The notes: generated by a model from the letters alone, not told the origin. A stretch of 15,177 nt of DNA from Candidatus Egerieousia excrementavium (GCA_017694275.1 JADINB010000064.1:1-15177), one strand, 5' to 3'; positions 1 to 8,068 are shown, counted from the stretch's first letter. Made by a program: numbers and translations.

Positions 1-15
1 CACCCCCACGATATG

Positions 16-48
16 TCGTCGGCAGCGTCAGATGTGTATAAGAGACAG
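16..48 (+). other. Illumina Nextera read-1 adapter (artefact)
   Basis: Bases 16-29 read TCGTCGGCAGCGTC and bases 30-48 read AGATGTGTATAAGAGACAG. Together these are, base for base, the 33-nt Nextera transposase adapter with the 19-bp Tn5 mosaic end. Bases 1-15 may be index or flow-cell remnant, but I cannot match them cleanly to the P5 sequence. This is library-preparation sequence left at a contig end, not a natural transposon. It breaks the ssb gene at base 49. Confidence 0.97.
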
Positions 49-398
49 GCAGCATGCTGCTGGTTGTCTCCCCTTTTGCCCAGAAGCCTGATATTGTCTG
101 CGACAATCTCTGTAGTATACCTTTTCTGCCCGGTCTGGTCTGTCCAGCTCCTTGTCCTTATCTTTCCCTCCACGAAAATCTGTGAACCTTTGCTTATGTA
201 ATTTTGAGAAAGGTCTGCCAGATTTCTCCAGCAAACGATATTGTGCCATTCAGTCTGGTCCTGATACTGACCGTTCCTGTCTTTGTACCTTTCCGTAGTG
301 GCCAGCGTAAATGTAGCCACAGACGCTCCCGACTCCAAATGTCTCACTTCAGGGTCTCGCCCCACATTACCAATCAACAATACTTTGTTATAAGACAT
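49..398 (-). CDS. ssb: Single-stranded DNA-binding protein, 3' end missing (partial)
   Basis: SSB binds single-stranded DNA during replication, repair and recombination and recruits partner proteins through an acidic C-terminal tip. Translation from the ATG at 398-396 begins MSYNKVLLIGNVGRDPEVRH, the classic start of the bacterial SSB OB fold. It continues with TEWHNIVCWRNLAD (residues 49-62), YISKGSQIFVEGKIRTRSW (67-85) and a YTTEIVADNIRLLG strand (94-107). The 116 codons present cover the whole OB domain and the first residues of the disordered linker. The linker and acidic tip expected in a protein of about 150 residues are absent because the reading frame runs into adapter sequence at base 48. 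This is an assembly break, not a pseudogene. The gene lies 97 bases downstream of aroE on the same strand. Confidence 0.93.
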
Positions 399-492
399 AA
401 TCTATCTGTTTTTAAAATTTATCTCAATTTGCCTGTCTTGCAACAAGCGGTTAAAGTTACAATTTTCTGCTGAAATTATAAAACAAAAAGGA

Positions 493-500
493 CAAAACTA
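493..500 (-). promoter_or_regulatory. Possible -7 box for ssb
   Basis: On the minus strand these bases read TAGTTTTG, a full match to the Bacteroidota -7 consensus TAnnTTTG, and they overlap the aroE stop codon. No TTTG lies at the expected 19-21 base spacing, so the -33 element is poor. If it works, the ssb leader would be roughly 85-90 bases. ssb could equally be read through from aroE. Confidence 0.25.
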
Positions 501-1289
501 TATTCCCATCACCTTTTTCATAGCCTCACAGTCTGGTTTACAGCCCGTAAAAAGTTCAAAGGCCGGCACAGCCTGATTATAGAGCCAATATTCACCCCTT
601 ATATAAAGACGAGATTTCACATTCTGCTCCGGAGAGAGGTTTGGAGAGGCATAATTTGCCTCGAAAATAACCTTGTCTGAAAAATCGGCCTCTTTCACCT
701 CGTCAGGAAGCATGGAGAGAGAGTATATTACAAGCCACGACTTTTCAATGGCACGCGCCGCCTCCTGCAAGGGCACATACTCCGCACCTGCTGCCTGCGC
801 AAAGACTGCGGCATTTTCCCTTGAACGGTTCACAAGACAGACATCGTATCCGCTGTCTGCCATTGCCAGCGTGGCAGCCTTGCCGGCTCCTCCGGCCCCT
901 ATCACCGTCACTGTCCCGCACCTTTCGCCGCAAAAATCCCGCACTGTATTTTTAACACCGTAATAATCTGTATTGTACGAATAAACAACTCCATTCTGCA
1001 GATAATCCCCGTCTTTCAAAAGAAGATTTGCATTACCCAGTCTGGAAGATACTGCATCGGGTGAGGTAACAAAGCGCATTGCCTGTTCCTTGTATGGAGC
1101 AGTCACGTTTATCCCTTTGTACGGCCCTTCAAGAAAGCGTTTCACTGCATTTTCGCAACTTTCCGCTTCCAGAAGTTCATAACTCCAAGAGCCGCCATAC
1201 GCCGCCGTAAAAAGCGCCGGGCTTTTGGAATGCGCTATCGGCTTTCCTATAAGTCCGAACCTTGCAGTCAATGCTTTACCGTTCTCCAT
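498..1289 (-). CDS. aroE: Shikimate dehydrogenase
   Basis: AroE reduces 3-dehydroshikimate to shikimate with NADPH in the cytoplasmic aromatic amino-acid (chorismate) pathway. Motifs appear in family order: FGLIGKPIAHSKSP at the N terminus (the S-x-S pair binds shikimate), NVTAPYKEQA with the catalytic Lys, YNTDYYG (the NTDxxG motif), a GAGGAGKAA nucleotide-binding loop, the VNRS segment that contacts the NADP phosphate, and a C-terminal LYNQAVPAFELFTG helix corresponding to the family Q-A-x3-F motif. I chose the ATG at 1289 (263 aa). A longer frame from a TTG at 1313 would overlap the upstream gene and adds residues not typical of AroE. The gene begins 4 bases after the esterase-like gene stops, so the two are surely co-transcribed. 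It is a single-domain AroE, not fused to AroD. Confidence 0.93.
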   Translation of the reverse strand: MENGKALTARFGLIGKPIAHSKSPALFTAAYGGSWSYELLEAESCENAVKRFLEGPYKGINVTAPYKEQAMRFVTSPDAVSSRLGNANLLLKDGDYLQNGVVYSYNTDYYGVKNTVRDFCGERCGTVTVIGAGGAGKAATLAMADSGYDVCLVNRSRENAAVFAQAAGAEYVPLQEAARAIEKSWLVIYSLSMLPDEVKEADFSDKVIFEANYASPNLSPEQNVKSRLYIRGEYWLYNQAVPAFELFTGCKPDCEAMKKVMGI

Positions 1290-1293
1290 CTCT

Positions 1294-2406
1294 CTATCTT
1301 GTATTTTTATCAAAAAAATTCCGTTTTAGCGAATCCCACAGCAGAAGCCTCTCTTTGTCGGGGAAAATATAGTATGACTTCTCACACTTGAGCCTGTTGT
1401 AGAGCGCAAAATTTTCAGAGGGGTCTGCAATGGCTCCGTCCATATCCACACCAAAAAGCACAGGCTTGTCAATATTCTCCGCCGCCACATATAAGTTGCC
1501 ATACAGGGGAGTATCCAGATCTGCATACTCAGATACCGGAGCAAACAGGGCTACGGCTGCAATTCTTTTGTCGATTGCAGAAGCAATCATGGCACGGGCT
1601 GCCGCCTTTCCGCACCCCTCTGCAAAGATATTGCCCAACAAGACCTCCTCTTTCTCCTGCAGGAAATCAATAAGACGGACCACATCTATGCTCTCACCGA
1701 CTTGTGCGGCAAGGATGATTCTGTCTGAAAGGGTATCTGAGGCAAGCTGCCTTCCCAATTTTTCAAAGGTAAGCGAATCTGAAAGGTTCACCAGCCTGAC
1801 CACAGCCTTATATCTTCCCTTCTGCCTGGGGACAGAATAATAACACTCGATGCTCCTCCCTCCATACGAGTTTATGGAGACCTTGTATATGTCGCGGGAA
1901 CCTTTTGAGAGTTCCTTAATCTTCTTCTCACTTGCAAGTTTGGGATATGTTGAAAGCTCCTCTATCTTTTCACTCCAGTATTGGCCGAAACTGCCGCCGT
2001 CATCCGGGATTTCAGCGTCTGTTTCAATCATTTCCGGTTCATACCCTATCACACATCCGCCAATATGCCTTCCTTCGCTTTTCAGGTCTACCCTGTAAAA
2101 GCCAGGGGAGAGATTGAACGAAAAGGAGAGTTTTGCAGAATCGCCCATCGCTGCCATGAAATATTGCGAAAAGCGATAGAGCACGCTGTCACCGCTGTTT
2201 ATGGTGCACTCCAGTTCTCCATGCGAATTGAAATACCGCCCTGCACGGGCCATTACCTCTACGGTGGGAATATTTGAGTTGTAGTAAACCCTGTCGAAAG
2301 GCTGCAATATTTTAAAATCCACACTTTGGGCGGTAAGGGAGATGCCTCCCGAAAACAGGAAGGCCAACAAAAGAAAGGCTCGTTTCGCCAGGACTTCAAA
2401 CATCAT
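1294..2406 (-). CDS. Secreted acetylxylan-esterase-family (AXE1-like) protein, probably catalytically dead
   Basis: 370 aa from the first of two adjacent ATGs (2406 and 2403). Residues about 5-27 form a hydrophobic signal peptide ending LTAQS, so the protein is exported. Residues about 30-120 look like the beta-sandwich domain of Bacteroides acetylxylan esterases. They are followed by GYEPEMIE (121-128) and QYWSEKIEELSTYP (142-155), which match the linker and first helix of the AXE1/cephalosporin-C deacetylase alpha/beta-hydrolase fold. YKVSINSYGGRSIECYYSVP (174-193) and IDVVRLIDFL (240-249) also match that fold. Where active members carry G-G-S-Q-G-G, this one reads E-G-C-G-K-A (263-268), so the nucleophile Ser seems to be Cys265. 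The catalytic Asp is kept (Asp323 in DMDGAIADPS), but the catalytic His position reads Arg/Lys (FPDKERL, 348-354). The middle of the hydrolase domain is also shortened. It sits between hppA and aroE. The fold assignment is an inference from motif order. Its present function is unknown, and a binding or structural role is possible. Confidence 0.7.
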   Translation of the reverse strand: MMFEVLAKRAFLLLAFLFSGGISLTAQSVDFKILQPFDRVYYNSNIPTVEVMARAGRYFNSHGELECTINSGDSVLYRFSQYFMAAMGDSAKLSFSFNLSPGFYRVDLKSEGRHIGGCVIGYEPEMIETDAEIPDDGGSFGQYWSEKIEELSTYPKLASEKKIKELSKGSRDIYKVSINSYGGRSIECYYSVPRQKGRYKAVVRLVNLSDSLTFEKLGRQLASDTLSDRIILAAQVGESIDVVRLIDFLQEKEEVLLGNIFAEGCGKAAARAMIASAIDKRIAAVALFAPVSEYADLDTPLYGNLYVAAENIDKPVLFGVDMDGAIADPSENFALYNRLKCEKSYYIFPDKERLLLWDSLKRNFFDKNTR

Positions 2407-2446
2407 TCTTAAAATTAACAGAGTACCACCTGATTCTGATTGTCTG

Positions 2447-4654
2447 CTACAGAAGATGCCATGCAACCGTAAGCCCCGCCACCACAATGGAGACCATGCT
2501 CATAAGCTTTATAAGAATATTGAGCGAGGGGCCCGACGTATCCTTGAAAGGATCTCCCACGGTATCGCCCACAACAGTTGCCTTATGACATTCAGACCCT
2601 TTTCCGCCAAAGTTACCGTCTTCCACATACTTCTTGGCATTGTCCCACGCCCCTCCGGCATTTGCCATGAACACCGCAAGCACAAAGCCGCTCGCCAGAC
2701 TGCCTATAAGCAGACCCAAAACACCGGATACGCCAAAAATAAAACCGACAATTACCGGAACTGCTATTGCCAACAGAGAAGAGGGCAGCATTTCATGCTG
2801 GGCTCCCCTGGTAGATATCTCCACGCATCTTGCATAGTCCGGAGTTGCCTCCCCTGTAAGGATACCTTTGATCTGGCTGAACTGACGGCGCACCTCTTCA
2901 ACCATCTTCTGGGCCGCACGCCCCACTGCATTCATTGTAAGGCCACAGAAAAGGAAAGACATCATTGCGCCTATGAACATACCCGCAAGGACATTGGGAT
3001 TCATAAGATTGACCTGATAATACTCCATAAAGTCAGGAATGGATGCAGTAGCTACATCCACCGCCCTGCCGGCAACATCTATCGTAAGTTCGCCTGCCCT
3101 GACAAGGGCAATTTTTATCTCTTCTATATATGAAGCCAGCAACGCAAGGGCGGTCAATGCGGCAGAACCTATTGCAAAGCCCTTTCCCGTTGCAGCAGTT
3201 GTGTTTCCAAGAGCATCGAGCATATCTGTCCTTTCCCTCACGGTTGCATCGAGGCCGCTCATCTGTGCATTTCCGCCGGCATTGTCGGCTATTGGCCCGT
3301 AGGCATCTGTTGCCAGTGTTATGCCCAGGGTGGAAAGCATTCCTACTGCAGCGATGCCTATGCCGTAAAGTCCAAGGCTGAGATTTTCACCCGTAAGCAT
3401 GTTCCTGACATCAAAACCTATCGCACTCAGGTATGCAATTATGACTGCCACCGATATGGTAACCACGGGTATGGCTGTAGAGACAAGGCCTGTCCCTATA
3501 CCCGAAATTATGACTGTCGCCGGGCCTGTCTCCGAACTCTTCGCTATCTTCCTTGTAGGCCTGTACGAATGCGAGGTGTAATATTCGGTAGACTGGCCTA
3601 TTACAATACCGGCAAGCAGACCTGCCACCACTGAACATGAAATTCCTACCCAGTTGGGGATGCCAAGCAGCCAGAGTATGCCGAATGTTGCCAGAACTAT
3701 AAGAATCGAACTGAAATTCACACCGATTCCCAGTGACTTGAGCAGCTGTCTCATTCCTGCATTCTCCTTTGTACGTACCATGAATATGCCGATAAGTGAC
3801 AGTAATATGCCTACAGCGGCGATAAGCATCGGAGCAAATACACCCTTTAGCTGCACTTCGGAATTTCCGTAAAATGCAGAAGCCCCCAAGGCCGCCGTTG
3901 CCAATATCGAACCGCAGTAAGACTCATACAGGTCTGCCCCCATTCCGGCCACGTCTCCCACGTTGTCACCCACATTGTCTGCAATTGTCGCAGGATTTCT
4001 TGCATCGTCTTCAGGTATGCCTGCCTCGACCTTTCCCACCAGGTCTGCGCCCACATCGGCAGCCTTCGTATATATGCCGCCGCCCACACGGGCAAACAGT
4101 GCCTGCGTAGAGGCTCCCATCCCGAAGGTAAGCATCGTAGTGGTTATTGCGGTGAGTTTCTGTGAAGCAGTTGCATCTACAAAGTAATTAAGCACAAGAT
4201 ACCATATTGAAATATCCAGAAGCCCCAACCCTACAACGGTCAGGCCCATTACAGCACCTGAGCGGAAAGCAACCTTCAGGCCGCTGTTCAACGACTTTTC
4301 AGCCGCACAGGCAGTCCTCGCCGATGCGTATGTGGCCGTTTTCATTCCGATAAATCCTGCAAGGCCTGAAAAGAACCCGCCTGTAAGGAAAGCGAACGGC
4401 ACCCATCCGTTCTGCACGCCGAAACCATAGGCCAGAATGGCAAAAAAGAGAGACAGGACAATAAAGACAATGCCCACAACCTTGTACTGCTGTTTCAGAT
4501 ATGCCATTGCCCCCTTTCTCACATACAAGGCAATCTCGCGCATTCTTGCGGTTCCCTCGCTCTGCCTTATCATCTGTCTGAAAAAATAAAAGGCAAAAGA
4601 GAGCGCCAGCAATGAAGCGGCAGGAACCAAATAAAAGATAACGTTATTTTCCAT
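2447..4654 (-). CDS. hppA: K+-dependent membrane-bound ion-pumping pyrophosphatase
   Basis: HppA hydrolyses pyrophosphate to pump H+ and/or Na+ across the inner membrane. The 735-aa protein has the family length and about 16 hydrophobic segments. Substrate-site motifs are complete: DVGADLVGKVE (200-210), DNVGDNVGD (227-234 region), ATDAYGPIADNAGG (448-461), and the C-terminal run GGAWDNAKKYVEDG (667-680) followed by HKATVVGDTVGDPFKDTSGP (690-709). Glu244 in ADLYESY is the likely gate glutamate of helix 6. GNTTAATGKG (483-492) has Ala487 and Gly490 where K+-independent enzymes have Lys and Thr. This places it in the K+-dependent subfamily, whose members pump Na+, Na+ plus H+, or H+. The ion cannot be decided here. 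I prefer the ATG at 4654, 2 bases after the murI stop. A GTG at 4678 would add 8 residues overlapping murI. It is co-transcribed with murI. Confidence 0.96.
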   Translation of the reverse strand: MENNVIFYLVPAASLLALSFAFYFFRQMIRQSEGTARMREIALYVRKGAMAYLKQQYKVVGIVFIVLSLFFAILAYGFGVQNGWVPFAFLTGGFFSGLAGFIGMKTATYASARTACAAEKSLNSGLKVAFRSGAVMGLTVVGLGLLDISIWYLVLNYFVDATASQKLTAITTTMLTFGMGASTQALFARVGGGIYTKAADVGADLVGKVEAGIPEDDARNPATIADNVGDNVGDVAGMGADLYESYCGSILATAALGASAFYGNSEVQLKGVFAPMLIAAVGILLSLIGIFMVRTKENAGMRQLLKSLGIGVNFSSILIVLATFGILWLLGIPNWVGISCSVVAGLLAGIVIGQSTEYYTSHSYRPTRKIAKSSETGPATVIISGIGTGLVSTAIPVVTISVAVIIAYLSAIGFDVRNMLTGENLSLGLYGIGIAAVGMLSTLGITLATDAYGPIADNAGGNAQMSGLDATVRERTDMLDALGNTTAATGKGFAIGSAALTALALLASYIEEIKIALVRAGELTIDVAGRAVDVATASIPDFMEYYQVNLMNPNVLAGMFIGAMMSFLFCGLTMNAVGRAAQKMVEEVRRQFSQIKGILTGEATPDYARCVEISTRGAQHEMLPSSLLAIAVPVIVGFIFGVSGVLGLLIGSLASGFVLAVFMANAGGAWDNAKKYVEDGNFGGKGSECHKATVVGDTVGDPFKDTSGPSLNILIKLMSMVSIVVAGLTVAWHLL

Positions 4655-4656
4655 AA

Positions 4657-5457
4657 TCAAAGTCTGATTGTTGTACACTTGTATTTTCTGAAAACATTAT
4701 TCCGGCTTTCCGACAGTATCATACCGACCATCGATGCCAGCACTGAAGTATCTTCCGCCGTTGTGCAGAACCAGTCTGAATCTTCACTGTAAACATTCCT
4801 CGGTACAATGCCGGCCAGAACCTCCCTGGCTCTTTTTGCTATTGCCGGAGCCGGATTTATGATTTTCACCTTGCTTCCGGCAATTTTCTCTATGGTCTTT
4901 GTCAGGAAAGGATAATGCGTACAGCCCAAAACGATATGGTCTGCGCCTTCTGCAATGGCCGGCTCCACATAACTTCTCACAAGACGCTCGGCCTCGGGTG
5001 TATCCCACTCCATTTTCTCCACCAGTTCTACCAGATTGTTTCCTACAATCTCTATTACCCTGGTCTGTGACGCATATTTTTCCAACGTTCCCATATAAAG
5101 TTCGCCACGGAAAGTTCCCTGTGTAGCCAGAACGGCTATTACACCGCTTTCGGAATGGAGCACTGCCGGCTTTGTCGCCGGTTCCATACCTATGAACGGA
5201 ATCTTGTAATTGCGCCTGAGTGTAGATATGGCGGCCGCCGTTGCGGTATTGCATGCTACCACTATGATATCGGCGCCCCTGTCAATAAGGAATTCCGAGA
5301 TTCTGGAAGTTCTCTCTATTATGTATGATTTGTCACGCGGCCCGTAGGGACAGAAACCGCTGTCGGCAACATAAAGATATTTTTCATCTGGAAGCGTCCC
5401 GACCAGTTCCTTCCATACAGAAAGCCCGCCTACACCGGAATCCAAAACACCGACCAT
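4657..5457 (-). CDS. murI: Glutamate racemase
   Basis: MurI interconverts L- and D-glutamate without a cofactor and supplies D-Glu for peptidoglycan. The 266-aa sequence shows VLDSGVGGLSV at the N terminus (Asp6), VVACNTATAA with the first catalytic Cys69, and VLGCTHYPFL with the second catalytic Cys179 and its His. SGFCPYGPRD (33-42) is the family substrate-loop motif. Length is normal. It is the first gene of an apparent murI-hppA-esterase-aroE transcript, with a good promoter match just upstream. The gdhA terminator separates it from the glutamate dehydrogenase unit. Confidence 0.96.
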   Translation of the reverse strand: MVGVLDSGVGGLSVWKELVGTLPDEKYLYVADSGFCPYGPRDKSYIIERTSRISEFLIDRGADIIVVACNTATAAAISTLRRNYKIPFIGMEPATKPAVLHSESGVIAVLATQGTFRGELYMGTLEKYASQTRVIEIVGNNLVELVEKMEWDTPEAERLVRSYVEPAIAEGADHIVLGCTHYPFLTKTIEKIAGSKVKIINPAPAIAKRAREVLAGIVPRNVYSEDSDWFCTTAEDTSVLASMVGMILSESRNNVFRKYKCTTIRL

Positions 5458-5480
5458 AACAGATTTAAATTAAGCGACAG

Positions 5481-5512
5481 CAAAATTAACTAAAAAGGTA
5501 CTCCCGTGCAAC
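5481..5512 (-). promoter_or_regulatory. Predicted promoter of murI-hppA operon
   Basis: On the minus strand, GTTG (5512-5509, one mismatch to TTTG) is followed after exactly 20 bases by TAATTTTG (5488-5481), a full match to the Bacteroidota -7 consensus TAnnTTTG. The predicted start of transcription falls near 5474, about 17 bases before the murI ATG. It lies just downstream of the gdhA terminator, so the position fits an independent transcription unit. Confidence 0.6.
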
Positions 5513-5529
5513 AGGTTACGGTCATAACC

Positions 5530-5569
5530 AAAAAGAAAGAGGGGTTGCAGCCAGTGAACTGCACCCCTC
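5530..5569 (-). terminator. Rho-independent terminator after gdhA
   Basis: The arms GAGGGGTTGCAG (5539-5550) and CTGCACCCCTC (5559-5569) are complementary apart from one bulged base, with an 8-base loop. Read on the minus strand, the GC-rich hairpin is followed by TTTCTTTTTGG (5538-5528). It lies 27 bases beyond the gdhA stop codon and before the murI promoter, as expected for the end of the kor-gdhA transcript. Confidence 0.88.
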
Positions 5570-5596
5570 AAATTTCCAAAAACTCAAGCCAGAGTA

Positions 5597-6937
5597 TCAG
5601 ATTATGCCCTGCTCAAGCATTGCATGTGCAACCTTCATAAAGCCGGCGATGTTGGCGCCCTTTACATAATCGATTGTGCCGTCGGGTTGTGTACCGTACT
5701 TGACGCATGCGTTATGTATGCTCTCCATTATGAAGTGCAGTTTTGCATCCACTTCTGCCGCAGACCAACCAAGGTGCATGCAGTTCTGGGTCATTTCAAG
5801 ACCTGAAGTTGCAACGCCACCTGCGTTTACAGCCTTGCCGGGAGCGAACAGTACCTTCGCATCCTGGAATGTCTTGATAGCCTCAGGTGTACATCCCATG
5901 TTAGACACCTCGCAGCAGCACCATGTTCCGTTTGCAATCAACTCTTTGGCATCATCTCCGTTCAACTCGTTCTGGAATGCGCAAGGCAATGCTATGTCGC
6001 ATTTTACGCTCCAGGCCTTCTTGCCGGGAATAAATGTGCACTCAGGGAATTTTGTTGCGAAGGGAGCAACGATATTCTGGTTGGAAGCACGGAGATCCAG
6101 CATGTAATCTATCATCTCCTTGCTCATTCCGTTAGGAATTGTAACCACTCCGTCTGGACCGGAAATTGCAACAACCTGTGCACCGAGCTCGGTAGCCTTT
6201 GTAGCCGCACCCCATGCAACATTACCGAAACCTGAAATTGCAACTGTCTTGCCTTTTATATCCTTGCCTGCCTTATGCAGAAGATGCTGTGTAAAGTAGA
6301 GAGCACCGAAACCTGTAGCTTCGGGACGGAGGATTGAACCGCCCCACATTGCGCCCTTGCCTGTAAGTACGCCTGTACTGTACTTGCGTGCAAGTTTTGT
6401 ATACATTCCATGCAGGAAACCTATCTCACGGCCGCCTACGCCTACGTCACCGGCAGGCACATCGGTGTCGGGACCGAGATTTCTCCACAACTCAAGCATG
6501 AATGCCTGGCAGAAACGCATGATCTCAGCATCTGACTTTCCTTTGGGATCGAAATCAGAACCGCCCTTGCCGCCGCCCATAGGCAGTGTGGTGAGGGCAT
6601 TCTTGAATGTCTGCTCGAATCCGAGGAACTTGAGCATTGAAGGAGTGACTGCAGGATGGAACCTGAGACCGCCCTTGTATGGTCCGATAGCGCTGTTGAA
6701 CTGCACACGGTAGCCCAGGTTGGTCTGAACCTCACCCTTGTCATCTATCCATGTAACTCTGAAAGTGAAAATCCTGTCGGGCTCCACCAGCCTCTCCACA
6801 ATCTTCGCCTTCTCGAATTCAGGATGCTGGTTATAAACATCCTCTATTGATTCCAATACTTCACGTACTGCTTGCAAGTACTCTTTTTCATGGCCATACT
6901 TCTTTTCCAGATTGGCCATAATTTCTGCTACTTTCAT
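5597..6937 (-). CDS. gdhA: Glutamate dehydrogenase, hexameric, probably NAD-dependent
   Basis: GdhA interconverts glutamate and 2-oxoglutarate plus ammonia. The 446-aa length fits the small hexameric class. Substrate residues are present: Lys88 in YKGGLRF, Lys112 in TFKNAL, catalytic Lys124 in PMGGGKGG and catalytic Asp164 in PAGDVGVGGRE. The Rossmann motif is SGFGNVAWGAAT (235-246), and the second strand ends SGPDG (259-263). Phe237, Pro261 and Asp262 correspond to the Phe/Pro/Asp trio associated with NAD preference in the Clostridium symbiosum enzyme. NADP enzymes of the E. coli type read SGSGN and SDS at these sites. The late motif reads CEVSNMGCTPEA rather than AEGANMPSTPEA, as I recall for Porphyromonas gingivalis GDH, so this is a clade feature. 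It is preceded by three consecutive Cys codons. gdhA lies 83 bases after korB with no clear promoter between, and ends at a strong terminator. Confidence 0.95.
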   Translation of the reverse strand: MKVAEIMANLEKKYGHEKEYLQAVREVLESIEDVYNQHPEFEKAKIVERLVEPDRIFTFRVTWIDDKGEVQTNLGYRVQFNSAIGPYKGGLRFHPAVTPSMLKFLGFEQTFKNALTTLPMGGGKGGSDFDPKGKSDAEIMRFCQAFMLELWRNLGPDTDVPAGDVGVGGREIGFLHGMYTKLARKYSTGVLTGKGAMWGGSILRPEATGFGALYFTQHLLHKAGKDIKGKTVAISGFGNVAWGAATKATELGAQVVAISGPDGVVTIPNGMSKEMIDYMLDLRASNQNIVAPFATKFPECTFIPGKKAWSVKCDIALPCAFQNELNGDDAKELIANGTWCCCEVSNMGCTPEAIKTFQDAKVLFAPGKAVNAGGVATSGLEMTQNCMHLGWSAAEVDAKLHFIMESIHNACVKYGTQPDGTIDYVKGANIAGFMKVAHAMLEQGII

Positions 6938-7020
6938 GATATTTGTTTATTTTGTTTTGTTAAAGGGTTTGTTTTCTGTTTTAAACTTCGTTTACCGACA
7001 CGTTGCGCCCGGCATGCAGA

Positions 7021-8037
7021 TTATTTCACTGTCCAGGTTGCACCGCTGTGCAGAAGTTCGTCCATACATTTGATCCTGGACTTTTCCGCAACCTGCCCAA
7101 GCTGTCTGTGCAGTTCCGTCTCATATGTTTTAGCCTCCACATCTCTTATGACCCCGAGAGCCACAGGGAAATCCGGATACTTCATGTTGACCAGCTGGCT
7201 GTGAATACCGATATTGTCTGAATGGGCATCGTGAACCAGCAGATCTTTCTCGGTAATGCCGTTTTCACCGAGTTTTACGACCTTCAGATTAAGTCCGTCA
7301 AGAACTATGCCCTTGTCGTTGTCCTTGCCGAAAATCATGGGCTCGCCGTGGCGAAGGACTATCGTCCTGTCTGCCCTGACAGACCTCTCTGAAATATCAA
7401 GGTGGGTACCGTCATTGAATATCACGCAGTTTACCAGCATCTCCATTACCGACGTACCTTTGTGCCTTGCAGCCTTGACCATGATTTCCTGATTGAGTTT
7501 CAACTCTGAATCGAGGCTGCGGGCAAAGAAAGTTCCTCTTGCGCCAAGAACCAGCTGGCCGGGAATGAAAGGCTCCTCCACTGTTCCGTAAGGTGAGGTC
7601 TTTGTCACGAGCCCGTATTTTGAGGTCGGTGAATACTGCCCTTTCGTAAGACCGTATATGCGGTTGTTGAAAAGGATGATGTTTATGTCTATATTCCTGC
7701 GGATAGCATGTATGAAATGGTTTCCTCCGATAGCCAGGGCATCGCCGTCGCCTGTCATCTGCCATATAGAAAGGTCAGGATTGGCAACCTTCATTCCTGT
7801 CGAGAGTGCAGTCGCACGCCCGTGTATGCCGTGGAAACCATAAGTGTTCATATAATAGGGGAACCTCGAAGAACAGCCTATTCCAGAAACAAAGACCAAC
7901 TGCTCCTTGGATATTCCGAGTTCTTCGCAAACTTCCGGCATTGCTCTCAAAACCGAAGCAAGCACCGCATGGTCGCCACAACCGGGGCACCATTTTACCT
8001 CTTGATCGCTTTTAAAATCTTGTGATGTATATTTCAT
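7021..8037 (-). CDS. korB: 2-oxoacid:ferredoxin oxidoreductase, beta subunit (probably 2-oxoglutarate)
   Basis: The beta subunit holds thiamine diphosphate and a 4Fe-4S cluster and, with KorA, oxidatively decarboxylates a 2-oxoacid to acyl-CoA while reducing ferredoxin. The 338-aa protein has VKWCPGCGDH with cluster ligands Cys17 and Cys20, then SGIGCSSR with Cys55, and a fourth candidate at Cys204. The ThDP/Mg2+ motif GDGDALAIGGNH spans 96-107 and is followed by NNRIYGLTKGQYSPT (124-138). These forms are typical of KorB/ForB-like subunits. 2-Oxoglutarate is the most likely substrate given the adjacent gdhA, but motifs alone do not exclude branched-chain 2-oxoacids. The gene starts 31 bases after korA ends. 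No gene for a small ferredoxin-like delta subunit is present next to it. Confidence 0.93.
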   Translation of the reverse strand: MKYTSQDFKSDQEVKWCPGCGDHAVLASVLRAMPEVCEELGISKEQLVFVSGIGCSSRFPYYMNTYGFHGIHGRATALSTGMKVANPDLSIWQMTGDGDALAIGGNHFIHAIRRNIDINIILFNNRIYGLTKGQYSPTSKYGLVTKTSPYGTVEEPFIPGQLVLGARGTFFARSLDSELKLNQEIMVKAARHKGTSVMEMLVNCVIFNDGTHLDISERSVRADRTIVLRHGEPMIFGKDNDKGIVLDGLNLKVVKLGENGITEKDLLVHDAHSDNIGIHSQLVNMKYPDFPVALGVIRDVEAKTYETELHRQLGQVAEKSRIKCMDELLHSGATWTVK

Positions 8038-8068
8038 GATGATTCTCTTAAATGGTAAACAACAGTTG

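Noticed and set aside
30..48. Natural Tn5/IS50 end
   Set aside because: The 19-bp mosaic end is an engineered hybrid and is joined to the exact Nextera read-1 primer sequence, so it is library-derived.
28..249. A small minus-strand ORF crossing the adapter
   Set aside because: It is out of frame with the clear SSB coding frame and its last residues are encoded by adapter bases.
2342..3133. A 263-codon plus-strand open frame opposite the end of hppA
   Set aside because: It is antisense to the strongly conserved HppA C terminus, has a His/Arg/Cys-rich composition and shows no family motif.
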